Assembly (NCBI GenBank): GCA_030529825.1
Contig: JAUMWD010000001.1
Coordinates: 100,935-164,934, forward strand
Length of the DNA stretch: 64,000 bases
From: Bacillota bacterium
GTDB taxonomy: Bacteria; Bacillota; Clostridia; Oscillospirales; Oscillospiraceae
Direction: 5' to 3'
Below are positions 16,447 to 24,067 of this stretch, in pieces (position 1 is the first letter of the stretch; every line of letters starts with the position of its first letter). The notes under the pieces are model-generated. The model did no database searches, was not told the DNA's origin, and worked only from the letters and a program-made list of their open reading frames with translations. A program made the translations under genes and the position numbers.

Positions 16447-17037
16447 ATGGATACCAATACATTGATGAAAACCCTGCTTTCCAATGAGAGCGTCAAGGGA
16501 CTTGTGAAAAAGTCCGGTGCCTCTGAAGAGCAGGTAGAGAGCATAATTAAGAACGCTCTGCCCATGCTTTTGGACGGCGCTAAGAAGCAGGCAAACGGAG
16601 AAAATACCTCCAAGGGCTTTGCAAGCGCTCTTCTGGAGCATGCCGACAGCGATACCACCGACCTTTCCGCCTTCATGGACGGCATTGACCTTGCCGACGG
16701 CGCGAAAATCATCGGTCATCTTTTGGGTGCCGAAAAGGGAAGCGCCACAAAGAGCGTTGCCAAGAAAAGCGGCGCGGATAATAATACCACCGAAACCGTT
16801 CTCTCCATGGCGGCACCTCTTCTCATGAGCCTTCTGGGCAAGGAAACCAAGAATGAGCACAAGAAGAAGGACAAGAAGAAAAAAGAGGAGACCGCAGGCG
16901 GCCTTATGGGAACTCTGCTTCAGAATGTGGATGTGGGCGAGCTTGCAGGCAATCTTCTGGGCGGCAAGGATGACAAAAAGGACGACGGCATTGACCTGGG
17001 CGATATCGCAGGTCTCTTCGGCAGCCTCCTTAAATAA
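16447..17037 (+). CDS. DUF937-family protein
   Basis: A 196-residue soluble protein with the feel of the DUF937/YidB family: amphipathic helices rich in Leu, Gly and Asp (IIGHLLGAEKGSATKSVAKK, then VLSMAAPLLMSLLGKE), followed by a lysine block around residues 139-150 and repeated GGL-MGTLLQ / AGNLLGG segments. No catalytic residues are evident and the biological role of the family is not established. AAAGGAG lies upstream of the ATG. It forms a single-gene transcript with a good promoter and terminator. Confidence 0.75.
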   Translation: MDTNTLMKTLLSNESVKGLVKKSGASEEQVESIIKNALPMLLDGAKKQANGENTSKGFASALLEHADSDTTDLSAFMDGIDLADGAKIIGHLLGAEKGSATKSVAKKSGADNNTTETVLSMAAPLLMSLLGKETKNEHKKKDKKKKEETAGGLMGTLLQNVDVGELAGNLLGGKDDKKDDGIDLGDIAGLFGSLLK

Positions 17038-17050
17038 GCTGAAAATAGAA

Positions 17051-17078
17051 AAATCCCCGACAGCCGTCGGGGATTTTT
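17051..17078 (+). terminator. Rho-independent terminator
   Basis: AAATCCCCGAC-AGCC-GTCGGGGATTT followed by Ts. Confidence 0.92.
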
Positions 17079-17170
17079 GCGTATGTTATCTAAATATTAT
17101 CGCGGTTTCCTATTGAATTAATCGGAAAAATTTGATAATCTGTTCCCATATTTTCACTCGGAGTGTAGCT

Positions 17171-17869
17171 ATGAGCAACAGAATCGGTAAGACGATAGCG
17201 GAGAAAAAGCGAAGAGCGCGGCTGAAGAATCACGAATTCAGTATTATCGCGAATAATTGCATGGGCGGAGTTGTGTCCCATTCTTTAGGGGAGCAGTTTC
17301 GTTCGCCCACGGTTAATGTGCTCATGTCGGAGTATCAGTTCATCGCCTTCTGCAAATATTTAAAGGAATATTCAAAATGCCCCGTTGATGAGCTGACGAG
17401 AGAAGAGTGGGAGCAGTTCAGAGATGTGACTCATCCCGTGGGAGTCCTGCGCGGGTATAAGATTCCCAACGGACATCTGCCCGATATAAAGCTCCCCGAT
17501 ATCATGCTGCTTTTTGTCCACTATAAGACCTTCACGGAGGCCAAGCAGAAGTGGGAGGCGCGATTTAAACGCGTGAATTACGATGACCTCTACATTGTCA
17601 TGGACTGCGCCATGAACGGCAGCGATGAGATCCTCGATGAGTTTAACGCTCTGCCCCAGGAGCACAAGGTAGCCTTTACTCATAAGCAGGATGCAGAGCG
17701 CTGGCCCTCCAATTATCAGTTCAGCTTTTATACGGAGGAAAAGTTCAGCAGCGGCTGTGTGTACAATCCCGTGAGCAAGGGCCTCGTGGAATATAAATGG
17801 ATGGATGAATTTGACTTCATCACCTGGCTCAATGAGGGCAAAATGCAGAAAAATTCCGATTTTCAGTAG
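17171..17869 (+). CDS. DUF1919 family protein, probably polysaccharide-related
   Basis: A 232-residue protein resembling the DUF1919 family, found in exopolysaccharide and capsule loci. Typical features are the N-terminal phrase FSIIANNCMGGVVSHSLG, the central VGVLRGYKIP and DIMLLFVHYKTFTEAKQKWE, then RFKRVNYDDLYIVMD. No activity has been shown that I know of; a transferase acting on glycans is the usual guess. The start at 17171 is chosen because GGAG lies eight bases upstream; an in-frame TTG at 17132 has no ribosome site. No other polysaccharide genes adjoin it. Confidence 0.75.
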   Translation: MSNRIGKTIAEKKRRARLKNHEFSIIANNCMGGVVSHSLGEQFRSPTVNVLMSEYQFIAFCKYLKEYSKCPVDELTREEWEQFRDVTHPVGVLRGYKIPNGHLPDIKLPDIMLLFVHYKTFTEAKQKWEARFKRVNYDDLYIVMDCAMNGSDEILDEFNALPQEHKVAFTHKQDAERWPSNYQFSFYTEEKFSSGCVYNPVSKGLVEYKWMDEFDFITWLNEGKMQKNSDFQ

Positions 17870-17870
17870 T

Positions 17871-17899
17871 AAAAAAGACGGTCGTTGACCGTCTTTTTT
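17871..17899. terminator. Bidirectional terminator
   Basis: AAAAAAGACGGTC-GTT-GACCGTCTTTTTT between two convergent genes. Confidence 0.92.
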
Positions 17900-17900
17900 C

Positions 17901-18980
17901 TTATCCGAGATAGATTTTGTAGAATTCCTCAAGATTTGCCGCGGGCATGGAGAATATGGCATGATTGTCCTCGTTACAGGTCTCAAGATACCAGCCCCAG
18001 ATTTTTTCGATGTTCGTCACATCGGCACCTGCCAGCTTGCCTGTGTCAAGAATAATCTTGAGACCGAAGGGGAAGTCCGCGGTGAAGTAGCGGGAGCTGA
18101 AATCGGGAATCCACACACCGGGCTCCGTTTCCTTCATGGGGGAGGTGAGTCCCTTGAAGGCGGGAATACCGCTTATCTTTGCGGTCATCTTCTCCACGGT
18201 GTCGCTTTCGTAATGCACCTTGAGGGACTTGACCATGCGAAGGTCAAGTCGGTCAAGTCTGCGGCAGATTTCCTGAAGCTCTGCGTCGCAGTCAATCATG
18301 AGCTTGCTTGCCTCGTCCGTCCATTCCTCGTAGAAAAGGATGTTGTGGTCAAAGCTGTCGCCCTTGCGGTAATCCTTGAACATGGAATAAATTCTCGTGG
18401 TATGGAGAATGGGGTTTGAGGGGGTAAGGGTGACTACGAGATAGTTGGGGAGAGCCACACAGGGCAGGTCAAGCATACCGCCCACGATTTCGGAATAGTG
18501 CTGTGTCTTGTCGGCGGGAATTGCCGCGAGCTGGAGGTCGGGCTTTCTGCCTAACATATATACGGCGTGACCGTATTCCTCAAGTCTTGCAATGCTGTGA
18601 ACTCTCTGCAGACCGCAGAGGGTGCAGCCCTTTTCAATGTGGGGAGCAAAGCAGAACTCCGCGCCGCCGCTGCCGGGAACGCACATGATCATCTGCCCCG
18701 CCTTTACAAGGGGAAGAAGCTCCTTCGCGATTTTGGGGAACATGAAGGAGGGGAGCACAACCCAAATCTGCTCCGCACCCTCAACGGCGTCGGCCAAATC
18801 GGAGGTGACACGGAAATTATCCGTCTCAAACCACACGGTGTCGTCGAGCTTAAGTACCTTCAGAGTGTTTGACCATTTTTCGGGCTTTGATGTATGAATG
18901 ACGGTTTCGTAACCCTTGTGTGCAAACTCCGCGGCCAGCAGAGTGCCGATGTTACCGCCGCCTATAACGCAAATTTTCAT
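17901..18980 (-). CDS. NAD(P)-dependent opine dehydrogenase family protein
   Basis: A 359-residue oxidoreductase of the octopine/nopaline dehydrogenase family, which joins an amino acid to an alpha-keto acid by reductive amination. The N-terminus MKICVIGGGNIGTLLAAEFA is the Rossmann dinucleotide site; the catalytic histidine is likely in NPILHTTRIYSM, the expected start of the C-terminal helical domain. Substrates cannot be inferred. No staphylopine-type partner genes (CntL or CntM neighbours, metal transporter) are nearby. AAAGGA precedes the ATG. It lies 50 bases downstream of the esterase gene and might share its transcript. Confidence 0.82.
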   Translation of the reverse strand: MKICVIGGGNIGTLLAAEFAHKGYETVIHTSKPEKWSNTLKVLKLDDTVWFETDNFRVTSDLADAVEGAEQIWVVLPSFMFPKIAKELLPLVKAGQMIMCVPGSGGAEFCFAPHIEKGCTLCGLQRVHSIARLEEYGHAVYMLGRKPDLQLAAIPADKTQHYSEIVGGMLDLPCVALPNYLVVTLTPSNPILHTTRIYSMFKDYRKGDSFDHNILFYEEWTDEASKLMIDCDAELQEICRRLDRLDLRMVKSLKVHYESDTVEKMTAKISGIPAFKGLTSPMKETEPGVWIPDFSSRYFTADFPFGLKIILDTGKLAGADVTNIEKIWGWYLETCNEDNHAIFSMPAANLEEFYKIYLG

Positions 18981-19030
18981 TTTTATCTGTCCTTTCAGCG
19001 TGAGAAATGAATATCAAAAAAGCCGAATAA

Positions 19031-20005
19031 TCAGCGCTTCTTTTCCGTTAAAACGGCAACGGAAACTACGGCGATGAGAATTATTCCGAATACCGCGAAG
19101 TATTCAATGGGAGGCAGCTTCAGATTGTCCTCCGCGGGCTTCACGGAGCTTACATCATTGGAAAGCAGGGGAGAGTCCGACTTTTCAAGTTCAGGGGAGG
19201 CCTTGCTTTGGGCAAACATCCATTTTATGAGCTCAGGGTTTGTGGTGGCCTCGCTCCACACATCGTGGGTGCCGTTTTCCACTGCGGTGAAAATTATATT
19301 CTCGCCGCCTGCCTCGGTAATTAGCTCAACCATGTGCTTGGTGCCGTCAAATTCCACTATGGGATCCGCCGTGCCGTGGTATGTCCATATGGGAATATCC
19401 GCAAGCTCCTTTGCGTAGGCCTCGTCACCGCCGCCGCAAAGGGGAACACCTGCGGCGAAAAGCTCACCGTGCCGTACAAGCGCGTCCCAGGTGCCGAAGC
19501 CGCCCATGGAAAGTCCCATGACATAGACTCTGTTTTTGTCGCAGGAGTATTCCGCGAGAATACTCTCCAGGAGCTTTATTGCGCTCTGCATGGCCTCCGT
19601 TTCGGCCATGGTGTCCGTGGAATAGTTGCCGTTAAAAAGGTCGTCAGGCACGGTGCCCACCCACTGCTGTCCCTCGGGGCATTGGGGAAGAATGAATATA
19701 CACTCCTCTAAAAGCTCCGGGCAGGTGTCAAAGAGCGTCTGAACTCCGTTTTGGAACTGACTTGAATTGTCGTTTCCGCATTCGCCGATGCCGTGCAGGA
19801 AGAGAATGACGGGGTATTCCTTTTGAGAATTGTATTTCTGGGGAACGAAAAGACGGTAGGGAAGCTCAAAGCCGTCAAGCTCCTCGTTAACAAAAACATG
19901 CTCGGTGAATTTCTCGGCTATGGGGAATTGGGATTCGTCTCCGTAGGCGGGAACAGACAGCAGCATAAGCATACATATCAGTAAGCAGAATGCTCGTTTT
20001 TTCAT
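19031..20005 (-). CDS. Secreted, membrane-tethered esterase (alpha/beta hydrolase)
   Basis: A 324-residue exported serine hydrolase of the phospholipase/carboxylesterase or feruloyl-esterase type. It has a signal peptide ending near AYG (22), oxyanion motif FLHGIGECGNDN, nucleophile elbow GLSMGG (Ser166), Asp214 in GTADPIVEFDG and His247 in NGTHDVW. A C-terminal hydrophobic helix (about 298-318) followed by TEKKR would keep it on the outer face of the membrane. Natural substrates could be plant-cell-wall esters or lipids. Its ATG overlaps the stop of the upstream nucleosidase gene (ATGA), and the Shine-Dalgarno lies inside that gene. Confidence 0.85.
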   Translation of the reverse strand: MKKRAFCLLICMLMLLSVPAYGDESQFPIAEKFTEHVFVNEELDGFELPYRLFVPQKYNSQKEYPVILFLHGIGECGNDNSSQFQNGVQTLFDTCPELLEECIFILPQCPEGQQWVGTVPDDLFNGNYSTDTMAETEAMQSAIKLLESILAEYSCDKNRVYVMGLSMGGFGTWDALVRHGELFAAGVPLCGGGDEAYAKELADIPIWTYHGTADPIVEFDGTKHMVELITEAGGENIIFTAVENGTHDVWSEATTNPELIKWMFAQSKASPELEKSDSPLLSNDVSSVKPAEDNLKLPPIEYFAVFGIILIAVVSVAVLTEKKR

Positions 20006-20715
20006 CTTTTTCCTCCTTTAGCTTCTATTGCATATATTTCCTGCAGCAGCTTGTCAACAACATCGAAGCAGACCAGGGAAACCCGCTCAAGCTCCTGTAA
20101 GAATTCCGCGCCTCCGCCTATGAGACTGTCGGAAACGGCCTTTATCAGCAGGCATGGAATATCGTTGCGCAGGCAGGTAAGCAGGATGCCTGCGGCCTCC
20201 ATCTCGCAGATGTCGGCGCCATATGCTTCACGAAGCGCGATTTTGTCCTCGGCCTTGTCAATGAACTTGTCTGCGGAGGCGCAGACGGTGGGGATTATAT
20301 CGGGCTTGAGCTCAAGTACTCTGCGCACAAGCTCCGGTGTGGCCTCGAGATAGGGCGAGCTGTTTCCGGGATACTGGCCCCGCTTGAGATTCAGCCAGCC
20401 CGTGGTGTCGAAATCATAGTGAATAACGCTTTTTACAACGCAGAGCTCGGAGGTTTTCATCTCCTCTGTGAGCGCACCTACGGCTCCGAAGTTGAGAATC
20501 ATGTCAACACCGAAGCGGTCAATGAGAAGCTGTGTGCTCATGGCGGCGGAGATTTCTCCCGCGCCCGAATCCACAACGAACATATCAAAGCTGTCGCCGC
20601 GGTATGTGCGCACCGTGTAGCCCTGCAGCTTTTGGGTTTCGCAGGGCTCACCGTATCGGGAAAGCACTGCGCCGATTTCAACGGCGACCACAATGCCGAT
20701 TTTTGCTTTATTCAT
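20002..20715 (-). CDS. MTA/SAH nucleosidase-family protein, catalytic Glu12 position changed
   Basis: A 237-residue purine-nucleoside phosphorylase/uridine phosphorylase fold protein closest to 5'-methylthioadenosine/S-adenosylhomocysteine nucleosidase. The ribose- and purine-binding motifs are clear: CEMEAAGI (equivalent of Glu174) and KAVSDS (equivalent of Asp197). The N-terminus reads VAVEIGAV where the E. coli enzyme has GAMEEEV, so the catalytic Glu12 appears replaced by Gly. Substrate may therefore differ from MTA/SAH. Translationally coupled to the surface esterase gene downstream, an odd pairing. TTGAAA-17-TAAAAT promoter upstream. Confidence 0.82.
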   Translation of the reverse strand: MNKAKIGIVVAVEIGAVLSRYGEPCETQKLQGYTVRTYRGDSFDMFVVDSGAGEISAAMSTQLLIDRFGVDMILNFGAVGALTEEMKTSELCVVKSVIHYDFDTTGWLNLKRGQYPGNSSPYLEATPELVRRVLELKPDIIPTVCASADKFIDKAEDKIALREAYGADICEMEAAGILLTCLRNDIPCLLIKAVSDSLIGGGAEFLQELERVSLVCFDVVDKLLQEIYAIEAKGGKR

Positions 20716-20751
20716 TCTTTGCGTTCCTTTTTAATGTAATACTAAATAATG

Positions 20752-20780
20752 ATTTTACCATTTGCAGAGCAATCTTTCAA
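20752..20780 (-). promoter_or_regulatory. Promoter of the nucleosidase-esterase operon
   Basis: Minus strand TTGAAA (20780-20775), a 17-bp spacer and TAAAAT (20757-20752), 37 bases before the nucleosidase start. Confidence 0.7.
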
Positions 20781-20937
20781 GTCCACAGAAAGCGAAAGTG
20801 GGAGTATATAAAATGACGCGAGGCATTCCCCGTTGTTTACCGATGTTATATCTGTTTAAGCTCGGCTTTCGCATATTTTATAAACCGCTTGACCGCAGGG
20901 GATGAATGCCTTGAGTGTACCGGCTCACCATATAAAA
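20781..20937. other. Non-coding stretch with an imperfect long-range inverted repeat
   Basis: No gene is seen between the nucleosidase promoter and the sigma-operon terminator. AGGCATTCCCC near 20822 could pair, with one bulge, with GGGGATGAATGCCT near 20899, framing about 70 bases. Whether this is an RNA structure or chance is unclear. Confidence 0.3.
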
Positions 20938-20966
20938 AATAGCTGACTGTTAATCAGTCAGCTATT
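20938..20966. terminator. Terminator after the anti-sigma gene
   Basis: AATAGCTGACTG-TTAAT-CAGTCAGCTATT, with an A-run on the left that gives a U-run on the minus-strand transcript. Its core AGCTGACTG/CAGTCAGCT recurs in the terminator at 22988-23019. Confidence 0.85.
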
Positions 20967-20989
20967 CTTGTTTTTATTATCTAAACAAT

Positions 20990-22321
20990 TCAGCTTGCGT
21001 AATTTATATTACCGTCAAAATTGTAGACGTACATCCACTGACCGCTTTCGTTATTTGCAGATATACAAATGCTGCCATCAGCCATAAAGCCCATAAGCTC
21101 TTCGCCTGCGCTGTCAATGGTGTTTTCACGGTCAAATATTCTGAGGTTGCCTTCATCGCAGTTAATAAGCCCGAGGCTTCGGAACACTCCCGCTTCTCCT
21201 CGTGTCTTTATTGCAATGAGTATGCTCTTCCCGTCGGGGCTTTCCAAGGTGTAGAGCTTTTCGTCGCTTTCCACTGAGATTCCGTAAAGCAGAAGTCTGT
21301 TACCGCTTGATAAATCCAGTAGGGTGACGCTGCCGTCTTCATCCACAAGTAACGCATGGTTACCAGCACAGCCGTTATAGCCGATGCTTAAATATACGCT
21401 TCCGTATGAGGTTTTTCCAACAAATGTAGTGTCCTTGATAATAACTGTTTCCGAGTCACTTTCTGTATCACGGCGCACAAGGTCGAAGCTCTGCCCATGG
21501 ATTACAAAGCATGCAAGACTTCCATCAGAGAGAAAATAGCTGTTATGGCAGTTTTCTAACTCTGTAACGGTTTTGCGCTCAAGGTCAACAAGCCTGTCAC
21601 ATTCAGAGGTGATAATAACAGCATATCTGTTATCAGGGGAAAACTGCCATGCATCGCAGATAATGCCGCTCAGGTCAATGCCTTTTAAAACATCCGTGAC
21701 TTCTCCTGTGACGGCATTCAGCAAAAGTGGATACTGTGTGTAGTCGCCATTGCTTTCGTACATCAGGCAGAGCCATGCTTCATCACAGCTTCCTTTTAAG
21801 GGGGTAATACTGCGGTAGTACATAAGAGGATTTTGATTCATGTCCTCTGTGTCAAGCTCCACGGTGTAAAGCTGGCCGTCATATACTGTGTAGGCGTAGC
21901 AAATACTCATGGATACTCCGTTGTGCTGAAGCTCGATGGAAGCGGTTTTTGTGTCAAGAGGCTTTAACTTGCCGTCATCAACAATACAAAAAGCTCCGCT
22001 TTTGCTGAAGGCGAGACCGTTTGAAATATAGTAGCTGTCATCGGCTTTTATATACGATACTTCGACATCGCCTACATAGCTCGTACCGCTGTGTTGTACC
22101 TCTTCTGTCTCGCTTATTCTGAAAATGCTTAGTATGCTTTCCCGGAAATCATCGCTCACAGCCATCGCCGTGGCAAATGAGGATAGAAGCACAATAATTG
22201 CGGCGGCGATGCAGATTAGCACCTTGCGGTTTCTGCGCTTGCCCTCAAGCCTTTTTCCTGCAGAAAGAATATAGCTGTCGTCTATTTCGCCTATGGCAAA
22301 AATGAGTTTCTCGTCAGTCAT
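20990..22321 (-). CDS. Putative membrane anti-sigma factor with beta-propeller-like exterior
   Basis: A 443-residue single-pass protein co-expressed with an ECF sigma factor. The first 30 residues (FAIGEIDDSYILSAGKR) resemble the short cytosolic sigma-binding segment of Clostridial anti-sigma factors. One membrane helix spans about 33-55. The remaining ~380 outside residues are beta-rich with recurring patterns such as DAWQFSPDNRYAVIIT and LESPDGKSILIAI, as in TolB/WD40-like propellers, perhaps the signal sensor. Its ATG overlaps the sigma stop (ATGA). No zinc-binding ZAS motif is present. Confidence 0.75.
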   Translation of the reverse strand: MTDEKLIFAIGEIDDSYILSAGKRLEGKRRNRKVLICIAAAIIVLLSSFATAMAVSDDFRESILSIFRISETEEVQHSGTSYVGDVEVSYIKADDSYYISNGLAFSKSGAFCIVDDGKLKPLDTKTASIELQHNGVSMSICYAYTVYDGQLYTVELDTEDMNQNPLMYYRSITPLKGSCDEAWLCLMYESNGDYTQYPLLLNAVTGEVTDVLKGIDLSGIICDAWQFSPDNRYAVIITSECDRLVDLERKTVTELENCHNSYFLSDGSLACFVIHGQSFDLVRRDTESDSETVIIKDTTFVGKTSYGSVYLSIGYNGCAGNHALLVDEDGSVTLLDLSSGNRLLLYGISVESDEKLYTLESPDGKSILIAIKTRGEAGVFRSLGLINCDEGNLRIFDRENTIDSAGEELMGFMADGSICISANNESGQWMYVYNFDGNINYAS

Positions 22322-22875
22322 ATGTAGCCCTCCTCCTGTAAATATGCCCGAAGCTTATTACGGGTGCGGAAAAGCATGGACTTTGTCTTGCTCTCGGAAA
22401 AGCCAAAGCCTTTGCTTATGCCCGCAATGGGAGCAAAGTACCAATATCGGCATATGAAAACATCTCGCTCGGTTTCTCCAAGGGAGCTTAGAAATGCATT
22501 TATTGCCGCAGTCAGCTCTTTTTCCTCAAAATCAGCTTCAACACTATCGGCAGAGCCAACGCAGTCACCCAATTCCTCCAGCGCAATTTCAACATTGCCA
22601 CTACCGCGTTTAAGCCGGTTTTGGCTTCGTAGCTTCATGAGAGAAAGCCTGCGGGTGATTTTGCCGAGAAAGGTTTTAAGGGTTTGCGGCCTGTGGGGTG
22701 GAATGGAGTTCCATGCACCCAGCCATGTGTCGTTGACACACTCCTCAGAATCCTGCAGATTTGAAAGAATGTTATAGGCAATGCGGCTGCAATATGCACC
22801 GTATTTCTTTTCTGTTTCGCTTATGGCTTTATCGGAACGGTTAAAATACAGCTCCACAATTTCACTGTCGTCCAT
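22318..22875 (-). CDS. ECF-type RNA polymerase sigma factor
   Basis: A 185-residue sigma-70 family extracytoplasmic-function sigma factor with only regions 2 and 4. Region 2 includes AYNILSNLQDSEECVNDTWLGAWN; region 4 includes LGETERDVFICRYW and the helix-turn-helix GISKGFGFSESKTKSMLFRTRNKL split over the -35 recognition helix. The start has GGAGGTG upstream. It is the first gene of a two-gene unit with its likely anti-sigma factor. A TGCAACC motif (minus strand, about 22940-22934) may be the -35 of an autoregulated ECF promoter. Confidence 0.88.
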   Translation of the reverse strand: MDDSEIVELYFNRSDKAISETEKKYGAYCSRIAYNILSNLQDSEECVNDTWLGAWNSIPPHRPQTLKTFLGKITRRLSLMKLRSQNRLKRGSGNVEIALEELGDCVGSADSVEADFEEKELTAAINAFLSSLGETERDVFICRYWYFAPIAGISKGFGFSESKTKSMLFRTRNKLRAYLQEEGYI

Positions 22876-22987
22876 GTTTCACCTCCTGGTTTTATTTGAG
22901 GCCTCATATATCATCTTGCTGTTTAAGTAATTCGGTTGCATTTTATGAGAAAATCATATCATAAAAACAACTTCATGAACAACAGAA

Positions 22988-23019
22988 AAAGAGCTGACTG
23001 ATTGATCAGTCAGCTCTTT
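22988..23019. terminator. Terminator of the guaBA operon
   Basis: AAAGAGCTGACTGAT-TG-ATCAGTCAGCTCTTT, a perfect 15-bp stem; on the minus strand it is followed by Us. It shares its core with the terminator at 20938-20966. Confidence 0.88.
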
Positions 23020-23071
23020 CATAATTCAATAATATACCCGCCTTGCGGCGCCCGAAATTTTCAGCTCGCTA

Positions 23072-24052
23072 TTATTCCCACTCGATGGTGGAGATGGGCT
23101 TGGGACTCAGCTCATAGAGGACGCGGCAAACGCCGGGCACCTCGGCAAGAATGCGGTCGGTAATCTTCTTCAGAAGTGCCCAATCCAGCTCGGGAACGGT
23201 GGCGGAGGTAGCGTCGACGCTGTTGACGGCACGGATGATAACGGGCCAGTCATATGCGCGCTTGCCGTCACGGATGCCGGTTGCGCGGTAGTCGGGAACG
23301 GAGGTGAAGTACTGCCAGATCTGACCCTGCAGACCTGCATTTGCAAATTCCTCACGAAGAATTGCGTCGGACTCGCGGACAGCCTCAAGGCGGTCACGGG
23401 TGATGGCACCGGTGCATCTTACGCCGAGACCGGGGCCGGGGAAGGGCTGACGGTAAACCATGCCGTCGGGGAGGCCGAGAGCCTTGCCTACAACGCGGAC
23501 TTCGTCCTTGTAGAGGAGCTTTACGGGCTCAACCAGCTCAAACTGCAGGTCCTCGGGAAGACCGCCAACATTGTGGTGTGCCTTAACGCCGTCGCTCTCG
23601 AGAATGTCGGGATAAATGGTGCCCTGACCGAGGAATTCGATGCCGTCGAGCTTGCGTGCCTCTTCTTCGAATACGCGGATGAACTCGGCGCCGATAATCT
23701 TGCGCTTGGCTTCGGGGTCTGCCACACCTGCCAGCTTATCAAGGAAGCGGTCGACCGCATCCACATAAATGAGGTTTGCGTCCATCTGATTTCTGAATAC
23801 ATCAATAACCTGCTCGGGCTCACCCTTGCGGAGGAGACCGTGGTTGACGTGAACACAGACGAGCTGCTTGCCTACTGCCTTGATGAGAAGCGCGGCAACA
23901 ACGGAGGAGTCGACACCGCCGGAGAGGGCGAGAAGAACCTTCTTGTCACCGATCTGCTTACGCAGAAGCTCAATCTGCTCTGCGATAAAGGCCTCTGCCA
24001 GCTCGGGAGTGGTAATACGAATCATGCTTTCGGGACGAACATTGCAATCCAT
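23072..24052 (-). CDS. guaA: GMP synthetase ATP-pyrophosphatase subunit, lacking the glutaminase domain
   Basis: Converts XMP to GMP using ATP and ammonia. This 326-residue protein has only the C-terminal half of normal bacterial GuaA (about 510-525 residues): PP-loop SGGVDSS, the XMP-binding and dimerisation domain with QPFPGPGLGVR, and the C-terminal PKPISTIEWE. The ~190-residue glutamine amidotransferase domain is absent, and there is no room for it upstream because guaB ends 15 bases away. Such split enzymes are the rule in archaea, with a separate GuaAa subunit. A glutaminase subunit must be encoded elsewhere, or ammonia is used. The start at 24052 is set by GGAGG eight bases upstream; an in-frame TTG at 24067 overlaps that site. 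Confidence 0.92.
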   Translation of the reverse strand: MDCNVRPESMIRITTPELAEAFIAEQIELLRKQIGDKKVLLALSGGVDSSVVAALLIKAVGKQLVCVHVNHGLLRKGEPEQVIDVFRNQMDANLIYVDAVDRFLDKLAGVADPEAKRKIIGAEFIRVFEEEARKLDGIEFLGQGTIYPDILESDGVKAHHNVGGLPEDLQFELVEPVKLLYKDEVRVVGKALGLPDGMVYRQPFPGPGLGVRCTGAITRDRLEAVRESDAILREEFANAGLQGQIWQYFTSVPDYRATGIRDGKRAYDWPVIIRAVNSVDATSATVPELDWALLKKITDRILAEVPGVCRVLYELSPKPISTIEWE

Positions 24053-24067
24053 TATGAGTACCTCCAA

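Noticed and set aside
17901-18980. Staphylopine-type metallophore locus
   Set aside because: The opine dehydrogenase stands alone: no nicotianamine-synthase-like gene, racemase or metal transporter is adjacent.
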